NCBI GenBank assembly: GCA_034008185.1
Contig: CM067089.1
Location: forward strand, 22,044,213-22,108,212
Origin: Gorsachius magnificus
Taxonomy: Eukaryota; Chordata; Aves; Pelecaniformes; Ardeidae
DNA: 64,000 nt
Direction: 5' to 3'
The notes beneath the pieces are model-generated. The model ran no database searches. It was not told the origin of the DNA and saw nothing but the letters and a program-made list of their open reading frames with translations. Shown here piece after piece: positions 1-10,769 of the stretch. A program made the translations under genes and the position numbers. How positions within the stretch are numbered: the first letter of the stretch is position 1; each line of letters starts with the position of its first letter.

Positions 1-1750
1 GGGCCCGTCCGCCGGCCTCCCCGCGGCCCCGGCGTCCCCCAGACATGCAACCCACCCATGGCTCACAAAAGAGCGAGAGAAAGAGAGAGGGGGAGACATG
101 AGGGGGTCTTAGATGGGAAAAAAAAAGAAAGTAGCTTTAGGGGGAATGTGCTGTGGAGTGTGAAATTGCAGCCCGTGGTGCTCCATATTGTACCAGAAGC
201 TCTCCAAAAACTCATCCTCCAACGTGACCAGAGGTGCTTAGAGGGGGAGAGAGAGAGGGAGAGGGGGAGAGGGGCTCGGAGACACGGGGGGAGGGGAAAG
301 ATGGGGGTCTTTTATTCTTTTCGCCCTCTCTTCCTTATTAATTGCGCATTTAAAACCTAACTTTGCGTTTATTTGTTAGACTCGGCCACCAAGAACAATC
401 TCGGGTCTCCCGGGCAGAGCGGCAGGGGGGCGGGGAGGGGCGGCAGGGCCCCGTCTGCTTCCCCTCGCCCTGCCCGGCCCGGCCCGGGAAAACCTCCCAA
501 GAAGCCCCGATCCCGCTCCCTCACCGCCAAGTTGCCGCCCGGCAGCTCCCCCCCCCCCGGGGGAAAAAACCCCCCAGCACCCCCCCGCGAAGGAGCGTCC
601 CTGGCCTGGGCACCCCTTTCCCCCGGGCGCTGGCTGGGGGGAGGCAGCGAGGTGTCTGCTCAGGCCAGCAATCACTCTGTCCTCAGACAAAGCACCCCAA
701 AAGTCGCCCGGGAAGGTTTTCTCTTGCCTGAAGACCCCTCTCGCACTCGCACACACGCCGACTCCTTCCCTTAAATGCTCGCATCCCCGGGCTTTTTTAT
801 TTGTTTGGGTTTGTTTGTAATCGTTTCACAGGCAGGGATTTCGCCCCCGACTGTCCCACGCGAGGTTGAATTAGCGGTCGCAGGTCCGAAAAATACAAAT
901 ATAGATGGTCAGCTCGGATTTATCCTGTAAATTCGTAAATGCGGTGCTGGAGAGCATTGCGGGTAGGGCTGACCCACCACCAAACCATCCCCATTTAGGG
1001 CTGAAGGGGCTCGCACGCCTGGCAGGGGGGAGCAGGCGGGCGGCGCGTTGAGCTGAGGAGCCAGCGGCATCTCGGGGGGTACAAACACAAAACTTCGCTC
1101 CCCAGCCCGCCGGCCCGCTACCCATAGGTCGCGTTTAACGGGTTCCCAGCCTACTCGGCGACAGACAATCCGTAGGAAACTGGGAGCCAACGTGGGCGCA
1201 TAGTCCCGGCTCTGGAGGCAACGACGACCGCGGACACAACGATTTTGCTCCAGGCCCGACTTTTCCAAGGGGGTCCCCCCGCCGCCCGACCCCTGTCGTT
1301 CCGGGGGGGCGAGCCCTTCCCCGGCTGGCCTCAGAGGAGAGGAGGCAACTGCCGGGAGCAGCGTGCGTTCAGCCCCTTCCCGGGGACAAGGCGGGCTCGG
1401 CAGGTTGGCGAAGCCAAGGCAGCACGGGAGAAGGGAGAGGGCTGCGGGGGGAGCTGCCAGGGCCCTCGCCGGGGTGTGTATTGGGGCCGGCGGTGGGAAA
1501 TAGGATCAGTGGAGAAGATTTCGGCTTGATCAGCTGGAGAGAGCCGGCTAATGGAGCAGATCGAAAGATACCTATCGCCGCAACTCCCCCCAAAAGTTTA
1601 TTTTTCTTGAAATTTCCGCAGAGAGGCGGGAGCCTCTTTTGAAGTGTAAATGTTTCTAGCTTGAGGGGGGGGGGGCTGGGTTAGCGAAGAAGGGGGAGAT
1701 TCTCAGATCCTCTTTGAGAAAAAGTTAAAGAAATAAAAGAAGGGAGAGGG

Positions 1751-1948
1751 GAAGGAAAAGAAAGGAAAAGAAAGGAAAAGAAAGGAAAAGAAAGGAAAAG
1801 AAAAGAAAGGAAAAGAAAGGAAAAGAAAGGAAAAGAAAAGAAAAGAAAAGAAAAGAAAAGAAAAGAAAAGAAAAGAAAAGAAAAGAAAAGAAAAGAAAAG
1901 AAAAGAAAAGAAAAGAAAAGGAAAGGAAAGGAAAGAAAAGGAAAGGAG
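1751..1948 (+). repeat. Polypurine simple repeat (GGAAAAGAAA / AAAAG)n
   Basis: About 200 bases of uninterrupted purines on the + strand. It begins with roughly 10-base units of GGAAAAGAAA, becomes pure AAAAG pentamers in the centre and ends in GGAAA units. The Phe/Ser/Leu reading frames on the minus strand are translations of the repeat, not genes. A pure purine tract with mirror symmetry can form triplex (H-) DNA. Confidence 0.97.
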
Positions 1949-2265
1949 GCGGAAGGGTTCATTTAAAGTGGGACAGGGAAAAAAAGCATCCAGGGCTGGT
2001 GAAGTGGGAATAGGCTGGGAAGACGCGTGCGGAGCCGTGGGAGTGGGAAGAGGCCCGTGGTCTCGCCCTCCCCCGGTCCCGCAGGGCACACGGCCGTGCC
2101 CAGGGCCGCGGGGCCAGGCCGGTGTTTTTAATCTGGGCACACAAAAATTGTTCGGTGGATTTAAATGTTGACAAAGCAATTCTTCCAGGAAGTCTGGTGT
2201 GGGAAGGGGCACCAGGTGATATTGTGGTATGTGTGGTGGGGGAAGGGGGGCAGCGAGAGGGGAGC

Positions 2266-2395
2266 TTCTTCCTTCTTCCTTCTTTCTCTTTTATCTCTCC
2301 TCTCCTCTCCTCTCCTCTCCTCTCCTCTCCTCTCCTCTCCTCTCCTCTCCTCTCCTCTCTTCTCCTCTCTTCCCTTTCCCTTTCCCTTTCTTTCC
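2266..2395 (+). repeat. Polypyrimidine simple repeat (TCTCC)n with flanking TTC and CCCTTT runs
   Basis: TTCC-rich sequence leads into about thirteen TCTCC pentamers (about 2294-2360), then imperfect TTCTCC and CCCTTT units to 2395. The whole tract is pyrimidine on the + strand, opposite in polarity to the purine tract about 320 bases upstream. Confidence 0.95.
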
Positions 2396-3107
2396 CGAGA
2401 AAGCAGTCTTGTTCCACCAGGCTCGGGGCTCCCCCGTTCACACGGGTTACATCCGCACCGTGGGACTCAAGCTTCTTGCAGAGCGCTCACGTCGTGTATT
2501 TCTCGAGTCCCTTATCCCTGCCTTTCTCCTCACTGAGATGGGGAAACAGCAATAGGGAGTGAGGAAACTACGGCAAAATACAATCTTGGGAGGAGATTTG
2601 GGGTGCCCCGGCCCACCACCAAGCTGTTACCTCAACAGTTACAAAGGCCCAGAGCATCCCTGTGAGAGAAAAATTAACTCCCCAAGCGGGCACGGGGCGG
2701 ACGGTGACGGGGAAGTTCCCCGAAAGCAGAGGCCCTGGGGAGGGGGCGGTTGGGTGAGGCAGGTACCCCGCCGGAGGACGAGCCCTTTTACCGGGCACTG
2801 CCGGGGGCTCCTGCCCGCCCGCACCTCCCCGCCTCTGCCTTCGGGCTCGGCTGTGCCCCGGAGCCCGGCCCGCGGGCGCGGGGCGATCGGGGCTCGCTGG
2901 GGTGGAAAGGAGGAAGGGAGGGGGAGCTGCTGGGAGCGATGAAAGGAGTCGTTCCCAGCCACCGCCCGCCCGGGAGCAGCGGGGTGGCGGCAGGGGTGCA
3001 GGGCGGCGGCGGCGGCGACGGGCGCGCTCCCAGCCCCGCCGCCAACGGGAGTCCGGAACCCCCGGCACCGCGCCGCGCCGACGGCCGCTGCGTGTGCGAG
3101 GCCGGGG

Positions 3108-3212
3108 ATGGCGGTGGACCCATCCCCGCCGCCGCCCCGTCCCCGCCGCCGCCCGTCCCCGCCGCCGCCCCGTCCCCGCCGCCCCGTCCCCGCCGCCGCC
3201 GCCAAGCCGACC
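3108..3212 (+). repeat. GC-only minisatellite, about 15-base units of the CCCCGCCGCCGCC(CGT) type
   Basis: Unit blocks of CCGCCGCCGCCC alternate with CGTCCCCG about six times. The segment is almost devoid of A and T. It lies in the densest CpG block of the upstream region. The Pro/Arg-rich frames across it follow from the repeat and are not taken as coding. Confidence 0.85.
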
Positions 3213-3707
3213 GGAGGGCGCCATCTAGGGGCCGCGGCGGGGCGCGCCGCCGCCGCCCCGCACCTGCGCCCGGCCGCCCCCTCCGCCCCTGCGCGGGGGC
3301 CGTCCCCTCCGCGGGCCGTGGGCCCGGCTGCCCGGGGAGAGGAGGGGGGGGAAGGGGCTGATAAAGGGAGCCCGCGGGTGGGCGGGGGGCGCCGCGGCCC
3401 GGGCGCGGTCGCGGGTGGGCGCCCTGCGGCCCGTGGGGCAGAGCCGGGGGCCGCGGCGGCGAGGGGGGCAGCCCCGGCCCGGCGGCCGCTCGCAAACTTG
3501 GCGGCCGGCGGGAGCTCCCCGGGCGGGGCGGAGGGCGCCCGATCCAGGCGGGCGGCAGCGGAGAGGCCCCGCTCCCGGGGGCAGCCCACCCTGCCCGGGG
3601 GTGCTGCCCGGGGCTGCGCCCGCCGCGCCGCCACAGCGCAGAGCGGGAGCCGGGCGCTGCCTTACGTTACGTTTCACCGTCGGTGCTGTCAGAAACAACA
3701 ACAAAAA

Positions 3708-3724
3708 TTTTTTTTTTTTTTTTT
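3708..3724 (+). repeat. Poly-T run, 17 bases
   Basis: Homopolymer T after a short CAA repeat. It marks the switch from the GC-rich block to the A/T-balanced segment at 3800-4280. No retroposon body is recognisable beside it. Confidence 0.9.
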
Positions 3725-3799
3725 CAAATCATCCTTCTTGCACACAAGGGAAAGAGAGAGGGGAGTGGGGGGAGAGAAAGATAAAACATCAGCTGAAGT

Positions 3800-4285
3800 G
3801 CCAAAATGATTTATGAGAGAGTGGAAAATATTTCATAAAGATCTCTCAGAGATTCTTTACTTAAACCAGTTAGAAAACAAAGGGGCTGTTCCGTGACAAA
3901 TAAGCAGCGGGATGGGGAAGGATGAAGGAGGAAAAGAGGAGAAGGAGAAAGTACGCTTCAGGTGATGATAAACTCGCAGTCTGAAAATCAAAATTGAGCT
4001 CACGGCAATTTCTACCTTGTCTTTTTACCCCTGGTTATTACCCTAAGAAGGCAAGGTTTCTCCTTGCTCTCTGCTGCTCTGCTGGGTCAAAGCTACGTCT
4101 ATTTTAGCCGTAGACTTACTTGCGAAACAATTCTTAAATCTCACTCTGGCATTAAAAAGAGGAAAAAAAAGGCAGCAGAGACGCGGGAAGCGGGAGGTTG
4201 GATTTGCTGTTAATTTCCCAAATGTGCGTGAGGAGAAACTTTGCAATGACTAAAATGGGCCCAACCTATTGGTTCAAAGAGGTGC
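3800..4285. promoter_or_regulatory. Candidate PAX2-proximal enhancer, about 1.5-1.9 kb upstream of the start codon
   Basis: A non-repetitive A/T-balanced stretch between GC-rich DNA and a TTTC tract. It carries runs typical of conserved vertebrate non-coding elements: TTTATGAGAG, ATTTCATAAAG, TTACTTAAACC, a TGATGATAAA segment near 3963, TTAATTTCCC near 4210, and an inverted CCAAT box at 4268-4272. Conservation was not tested; the call rests on composition and position. Confidence 0.3.
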
Positions 4286-4289
4286 AAGA

Positions 4290-4580
4290 AGCTTGCTCGC
4301 TTCCTCTTTCCTTCTCTTTCTTTCTCTTTCTTTCTCTTTTTTCTTTCTTTCTTTCTTCCTTCCTTCCTTTCTTTCTTTCCTTCTTTCCCGCTTTCTCTCT
4401 CTCATTCTTTCTCTCCTCTCTCTCTCCCCCCCTCTCTGTCTCTCTAGAGGTTTTTTTGTCTTTCTTTTTCTTCTCTGTGTCTTTCTCTCTTGATCTCCCT
4501 CCTCTCTCTCGGTTTCACTCCTTTCCCCTTCCCTTCCCCTCTCTCCCTCCCATCCCGCCTCCCTCGCTCTCCCCGTCCGG
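4290..4580 (+). repeat. Pyrimidine-rich tract, (TTTC)n / (TTCC)n / (TC)n
   Basis: About 290 bases of nearly uninterrupted pyrimidine starting with CTTTC and TTCC tetramers, grading into TCTC and then CCCTT sequence. Phe/Ser/Leu reading frames here are artefacts of the repeat. It ends roughly 370 bases before the presumed core promoter. Confidence 0.93.
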
Positions 4581-5220
4581 CTCCCGCCACCGGAGCCTTC
4601 ATGTGTATCGAATCCCCCTCTCCCGTTTCACCCCGAGTAAAGTCTCCGGTGAAAAAGAGCGGGGCGTGAGAGGGGGGACGAAACTACCGAGCGGCGTGTG
4701 CGTGCCTGTGCGTGTGCGCCTGTGTTAAACGGGGGAGTTAAAGCCCCGGCGCCGCCGGTGACAACAAAGCGGGGCTCCAGCCCCCTCCCGCCAGCCGGGC
4801 AGGGCCGCCGCCGCCCGGGGCCCCCCCGCCGGGTCCCGACGGCGGCGGCCCCCCCGCGCCGAGCGCCGCCGGCCCGGCCCTCCTCTCCCCTCGCCCCTCT
4901 CCGCTCCGCTCCTCTCCTGGCCGCGCTCGGCTCGGCGCGCTGGCGAATCAGAGAGTGGCGGAATCTACTGCCTTTGTCTGACAAGTCATCCATCTCCGGG
5001 GAGGCGGGCGGGGGGCTGAGGGCGCTGCGGCTTTTAGAGAGGCACACACCGGGAGCGGCCGTCCCGGCCCCGGCTCCTCGCAAGCACTCCCCCTCGGGCC
5101 AAGCCGCCGGGGCCGGACCGCCGCCCGGCCGGGAGGAGGGGGCGCGCCCGCCGCCGCTCGCAGCTTTCCCGGGGATTGCTTACTCCGCTTTGAACTTAAA
5201 TGAACTAGCCCCGGACCGCG

Positions 5221-5250
5221 GGAGGAGGAGGAGGAGGAGGAGGAGGAGGG
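5221..5250 (+). repeat. (GGA)10 trinucleotide repeat in presumed 5' UTR
   Basis: About ten GGA units after ACCGCG. Repeated GGAGGA is known to fold into G-quadruplex/heptad structures in DNA and RNA. Its likely place in the leader, about 440 bases before the start codon, makes an effect on translation or transcription possible. Confidence 0.95.
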
Positions 5251-5337
5251 ACAGGGAGCCAGCCGCGTCCTCCTGCGCCTTCTGCCGCCCGGCCGCCGGC
5301 CGCACCTTGCTCCGGCACCCCCTCCCCGCCGCCGGGG

Positions 5338-5415
5338 ATGCTCCGAGCCCTCCCAGCCATGACACCCACCTGCCCCCCGGCGCCGCCAGCCCCTCGCTCC
5401 CACGGACGCTGCTGA
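5338..5415 (+). other. Upstream open reading frame, 25 codons
   Basis: ATG at 5338 opens 25 codons ending at TGA 5413-5415, with a second in-frame ATG at 5359. It ends 270 bases before the PAX2 start and is in a different frame from it. If the leader includes it, it could reduce PAX2 translation. The peptide is Pro-rich and resembles no known protein. Whether it is transcribed depends on an unmapped start site. Confidence 0.35.
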
Positions 5416-5547
5416 CTCCGCCGGCCCCGCCGCCCCGGCCCCCCAGAGCCGGCGCAGCCCTCCCGCCCCCCGGGAAGTACTTCGCTCCCCGCTCCGCCGG
5501 GCAGGGGGGCCAGCGCACCCCGCCGCTCCCCTCCTCTCCTCTCCTTC

Positions 5548-5608
5548 TGTGTATTTTTTTTTTTGTTTTGTTTTTGGTTTGTTTTGTTTTTTTCGTTATT
5601 TTTTTTTC
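5548..5608 (+). repeat. T-rich tract (TTTTG/T runs) just upstream of the PAX2 start
   Basis: About 60 bases of T with isolated G and one C, immediately before the in-frame stop and start codon. In RNA it would be a U-rich leader segment. Confidence 0.9.
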
Positions 5609-5685
5609 TCCCCTAAGTCTTGAAGTTGAGTTTTAGAGGCGACACGGCGGCTTCAGCCGATTTCCTCCCCTTCCTTTGCCTCCCC

Positions 5686-5728
5686 ATGGATATGCACTGC
5701 AAGGCAGACCCCTTCTCAGCAATGCACC
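5686..5728 (+). CDS. PAX2: PAX2 coding exon 1 (start codon, residues 1-14)
   Basis: PAX2 is a paired-box transcription factor needed for kidney, eye, ear and midbrain-hindbrain development and acts in the nucleus. This exon encodes MDMHCKADPFSAMH plus the first base of the next codon. That is the characteristic PAX2 N-terminus, unlike those of PAX5 (starting MDLEKNY) and PAX8 (starting MPHNSI). The start at 5686 is chosen because it matches the family and because an in-frame TAA lies at 5614-5616. The next in-frame ATG (5692) is codon 3. Context is CCCCATGG, with G at +4 but C at -3. The exon ends at a strong donor, C|GTGAGT, in phase 1. Its 5' boundary is not visible. Confidence 0.97.
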
Positions 5729-8407
5729 GTGAGTACTGGAGCCCGGCTCCTTCCGCTGCTCTCCCGCTTTCTCATGCCTCCATGCCTCCTTCCCCGACCA
5801 TTCTTCCTCACCTGATCCTCCTCCAGCTCCATCCTTTCGCCACCAGCCTCTTCTCCCCTGGCCGAACCCAGGCTCAGAGGCGTCCAGAAGGCAGGACGGC
5901 CACCGCCGGCCCCAGTGGCAGAGCCAGGGTCCCGGGCGGCCCCGGGCCCCCCGGGGGGGGGCCGTGGGCGGCCGTGCCCGTGCCGCGTGTGAGCGAGGGA
6001 AAACACCCCCCGAACCTGACCTCCCCTCCTCAAAGGCACTTTCCCCTTCGCCCCCCCAGACAACACGAGTTTATTCCGACTCGTGTCAGCCCCCGGGCTG
6101 GAGCCTTTCCCTGTCCCTGCCCCGCCGGGCCAGGGCTTCCCGCAACCCTGCGTGGCCCTAAACCCGCAGTTACCCCCGCGATCTCTCGGCCGTTTCCTTC
6201 GCTTTCGGATTTCAGTGGCAGAGAGGGGAGATGCCAGTTTCAAAGTAACGGCGGGTTGGTCGGTGCCTGTTCCGTGCTCCGGTTTGGTTCGGTTTGGTGA
6301 AAAGCTGGACTGCGGAGAAAATAGGGCAATCGTGCGGCGGGGAGACCCGGTGGCTGCGGGGGCTCCCAGGAAGTCACGATCCCTCCTGGTTTATTCACCA
6401 GATCCCCGGTGTGCATTTTAAACGCACTCCTGGCACAGGGGAAAGTGCATTCGTGATACATTTTCACTTTCTGTATAGAAGGGGGGCGAAGGAAAGCGAT
6501 AAGACCCCTTTGCCAGGGACCGTAACAGGGAATTTTCAGGGATTTTAATTGCACTGCACGGAGGGAAAATAATCCCCGCGTTTAAATTAAAGAAAGAAAT
6601 ACAAATAGAAAGCCGAGACTGAGAGCATCTTGAGTCAGGAAATGAATAATTAAGAGCAATTTGTAACTTTTGACACCAAAACTTTTGAGGACACGCCCTG
6701 CCCGCTGCATAAAAACAAACCGAAAAGATATAAAATGGAAATGCTTCACGTTAAAAAAAAAAAAAAATCCCGTTTTTGCCGTGAGAAGGAAGGCGCGGAA
6801 ATGCAAACCCAGGATCAGATCCCCAAACGTGGATGTAGGTAACTGCCTTCCTGTTTCCAAACTAATGATTTCCAGGATACGGTGCTTAAAATGTAGGGTT
6901 TAATTCTCGAAGACCTTTAACAGCAAATAGTCCGTGCATTAGACGTTGTTTTTAGTTTTCGGCGCTGCGACCTGCTTTCAGGCGCGATTGCAGTAATTCT
7001 GCCTCCGGTGCGATCCGGAACACGTAGGCAGCCGAAAGAAGCATTTGACTGTCTTTGATTTTTAAAACACTCAGTGAGCTTCGTGAACAATTTTTCCGAT
7101 TTAAAAAAAAAAATACAAAAAATCAACGTTTGATTTCTTCCCTAAAATGTATTTCTAGACCTATAGACCTAGATGTTAGTAACCGATTAAAATGCACACG
7201 GGCGCGGGCTCCTGACCCACGGAGAGCAAAACAGGACCCGTGCGGAGGCGGCAGGGCTGCCTGCATGCACAGGCGCCCGCACTTCTGCGCAGAGGAATAC
7301 AGGTAAAATCTGACTGCCCTGATAGGAATAACCTCAAAAGAGCACGGGGCAGAGCAAAACAAGCTCGTGTGAAAAAATATCCGGGCTGCACTAATTTGAA
7401 TTATTAATTTTTAATCTTTTTTTTTTTTGCATCTGTTGCCTTTTAATACTTTGTAATGCGAGTTATAAAAGGTGCTTTGAATTATTTATCACGGAGTTGC
7501 CGAGGAAATTGCTGTCTTGTAACTTTAGAGGCAACATGTGCAGAAGGACTGCTGAACAAATGAAGAAAACACACAGCAGCATCTACCCGCAGGTTGTAGC
7601 GGAGAAAGATAAATATCCCCCCCCTCCCCCCCGCCCCTCCCCTCTGAAATCCTAAATACGTTTTAAGAACGACTGACAAAAGAACGCAGCAAATAACGCC
7701 AGCTGATCGGGGCAGGGAAGGGGAAGCCGGCCGGCACCCTGGCCAAGGCGGTTGGGAGGGGATATGCGGAGGTGTTACCGAAGGGGTGGGGGAGATGGAA
7801 AAAACTCTATTTGTGCGAAAGGACTTGGATCGATCGCAGGGCAATGAGAGTTTCCACTAAGTTCAGAGCCAATAAGTCAGTGTCAGGAGCAGGGGAGGGG
7901 AAAAAAAAAAAGCCCTCGGCGAAAATACAAACAGATCATTTTTCAGCAAACTGCGAAACGAACTAAGATCTCTTGGCGAGGAAGCTACGGAAGGTTAGGG
8001 CTGTGTGAAGGGAAAGCTTTAATACAGTGTGCACTCCACAGCTATATCAGCTGGACGTTCCGGAGATAGAGACACCCGGGCAGCAGCGAGGCTGCACCGC
8101 CCGCCAACATCCCCCGCCGGGCGCAGGCGAGCGGCTCCCGCCGCCCATGCAGACCGCCCCGGGCGCAAGCGGCTCTCGGCCGCCCGAAAGGAGATATTTC
8201 CCTTTATTCCCCTCACCCCGGTCCTCCTGCCCATGCTTAGCAGGTGCATACTTATTTTTTTTTTCCCTCAAGTTATTTCTTGGAATGGAGAAAGATCGGG
8301 GAAAAAAAACCCAAACCAGTCCTATCTGAGAGAGAGCGGTTTTTTGCCTGGAAAGGGGGGAACAGAGGAAAACGGAGCATTTTAAATCCTTCCTGAGTTA
8401 GATCGGG

Positions 8408-8408
<1 letters not shown>

Positions 8409-8443
<35 letters not shown>
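8409..8443 (+). repeat. Poly-G run, 35 bases
   Basis: An uninterrupted G homopolymer followed by AGAGAGA. Runs this long are unusual, form G-quadruplexes, and are difficult for sequencing platforms, so the exact length is uncertain. Confidence 0.9.
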
Positions 8444-8453
<10 letters not shown>

Positions 8454-9043
8454 AACCGTGCGAGTCTGTTAGATTTATTTTTATTTTTTTACACTGGAGG
8501 ATTTTTCCTTTAAAGATCGAAAGCTGAGGAGAGAGAGGGTCTGTCCGTAAACGAACACCGTCCGCGGGACGCAAAATATTTTCCTTCTCTCTCCCTCCCT
8601 CTCCCTGCATCTCTTTCCCTTGCTCTTTTTCTCGCCGAATCCCTTCAACTCGCACCCGAAAATAACGGGCGAGGACGCGCTGCACGGGGGACACGCCGGG
8701 GGTGAGGGAGGGCGGGGTTCGCTAGCAGCTGGAATTGCCAGCGTGGTAGAAATTCGTGGAAAGAAAATGAAGGGAGAGAAGAAAAGCCCACGAGTGGAGA
8801 GAAGGGGGACTGCGGCAGGGTCCGCCCGGAGCCGCCGAGCAGCTTGTGCTGCGGAGTTTGGGTGCGCATCTCTCCCCAGCTCCCGGGAGAGCGGCCGGAG
8901 CGGGCGCTGCCGCCGTCCTCGCCCCGGCACAGCGGCCCCGAGCAGCCGCCGCTCCGGCGTCCCGGGCGGGGAGCGCGGGAGGGGAGGCGGCGTGCGGGGG
9001 GGACAGTCCCGGCTGGCCTCCGGCTCGGGGAAATTCACTCTGC

Positions 9044-9225
9044 CTTCTCTTTCCTTCCCGTCTTCCCTCCTCTCCCCTCCTTCCTTCCTCGTTTCTTTCT
9101 CTTTCTGTCTCGCTCTCCCCTTTTTTTTTTTTTTATTCTGTCTCCCTGTCTTTCCTCTTCCTTTCTCTTCTTCCCCTTTTTCCTTTCTCTTTCCTTCCTT
9201 TCCCTTCTCTCTCATCTATCTTTTC
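9044..9225 (+). repeat. Long polypyrimidine tract upstream of exon 2
   Basis: About 180 bases of almost pure C/T (TTCC, TTTC, CTCC units, with a T run near 9120) ending about 97 bases before the exon 2 acceptor. It may bind PTB-like splicing regulators in the RNA. The Phe/Leu/Ser-rich frames across it are not coding. Confidence 0.9.
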
Positions 9226-9322
9226 TGGAGATTTTGCAGTACGAGTGGCGAAGAATCCACGACTAACGGTGTGTTTCTGGTGTGCGTGGGTTGTTGTGTT
9301 TTTTTTATTTCTCTTTCCCCAG

Positions 9323-9491
9323 CAGGGCACGGGGGTGTGAACCAGCTCGGGGGGGTGTTTGTGAACGGCAGGCCCCTACCTGACGTGGTGAGACAAAGGA
9401 TAGTGGAGCTGGCTCACCAGGGGGTGCGACCCTGTGACATTTCCCGGCAGCTGCGGGTCAGCCACGGTTGTGTCAGCAAGATCCTGGGCAG
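9323..9491 (+). CDS. PAX2: PAX2 exon 2: paired domain, N-terminal part
   Basis: Encodes (PG or R)[13 protein letters not shown] through [10 protein letters not shown]. This is the beta-hairpin and N-terminal PAI helix-turn-helix of the paired domain, which makes most of the base-specific DNA contacts. The family-invariant [24 protein letters not shown] and GCVSKIL segments are all intact. Two acceptors lie three bases apart (AGCAG at 9321-9325). Use of 9323 gives 169 bases and a Pro-Gly after His14; use of 9326 gives 166 bases and a single Arg. Both keep the frame. The donor AG|GTAAGG splits the Arg codon completed in exon 3. Confidence 0.98.

Positions 9492-10769
<1,278 letters not shown>

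Larger units (their letters stand above)
1..4900. other. Upstream region of PAX2, no recognised gene
   Basis: No protein-coding exon was recognised on either strand. Open frames here are long only because the DNA is GC-rich or simple-repeat (Lys/Glu/Arg, Ser/Phe/Leu or Pro/Arg/Gly runs). GC boxes are frequent, for example GGGCGGGGCGG near 3520-3530, and an inverted CCAAT box (ATTGG) lies at 4268-4272. Non-repetitive patches at about 870-960, 1485-1660 and 3800-4280 look the most likely to be functional. In mammals the kidney and midbrain-hindbrain enhancers of PAX2 lie within several kb upstream of the start, so comparable elements may be here. Confidence 0.6.
4900..5685 (+). promoter_or_regulatory. 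PAX2: Presumed PAX2 core promoter and 5' untranslated region
   Basis: The stretch up to the start codon is GC-rich with no convincing TATA box. The transcription start cannot be fixed from sequence. PAX2 leaders in mammals are several hundred bases long, which would place it near 4.9-5.1 kb. A distinctive less GC-rich block at about 4941-5000 sits at that distance. The presumed leader contains a GGA repeat (5221-5250), a 25-codon upstream open frame (5338-5415) and a T-rich tract just before the start (about 5548-5608). An in-frame TAA at 5614-5616 closes the frame upstream of the start codon. Confidence 0.55.
5729..9322 (+). other. PAX2: PAX2 intron 1
   Basis: A 3.6-kb GT-AG intron in the CpG island. 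The centre (about 6420-8040) is A/T-balanced with motif-rich sequence such as GAATAATTAAGAG near 6643 and TTATTAATTTTTAAT near 7400, possibly regulatory. A 35-base G run (8409-8443) and a long pyrimidine tract (9044-9225) precede the acceptor. No other exon or RNA gene was recognised. Confidence 0.9.

Noticed and set aside
1703..2212. Phe/Ser/Leu-repeat protein on the minus strand
   Set aside because: It is a translation of the AAAAG-type purine simple repeat.
2639..3634. 331-residue Arg/Ala/Pro-rich minus-strand frame in the CpG island
   Set aside because: GC-rich DNA has few stop codons, and overlapping frames on both strands are similarly open. No domain or family resemblance was seen.
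1..5600. Possible divergent antisense RNA from the PAX2 CpG island, as annotated in human
   Set aside because: Nothing in the sequence shows a transcript, splice structure or poly-A signal for it.
5620..6300. A 226-residue open frame running through the PAX2 start and into intron 1
   Set aside because: Its first codon is TTG rather than ATG, and past 5728 it reads through a strong donor (GTGAGT). Only 5686-5728 matches PAX2.
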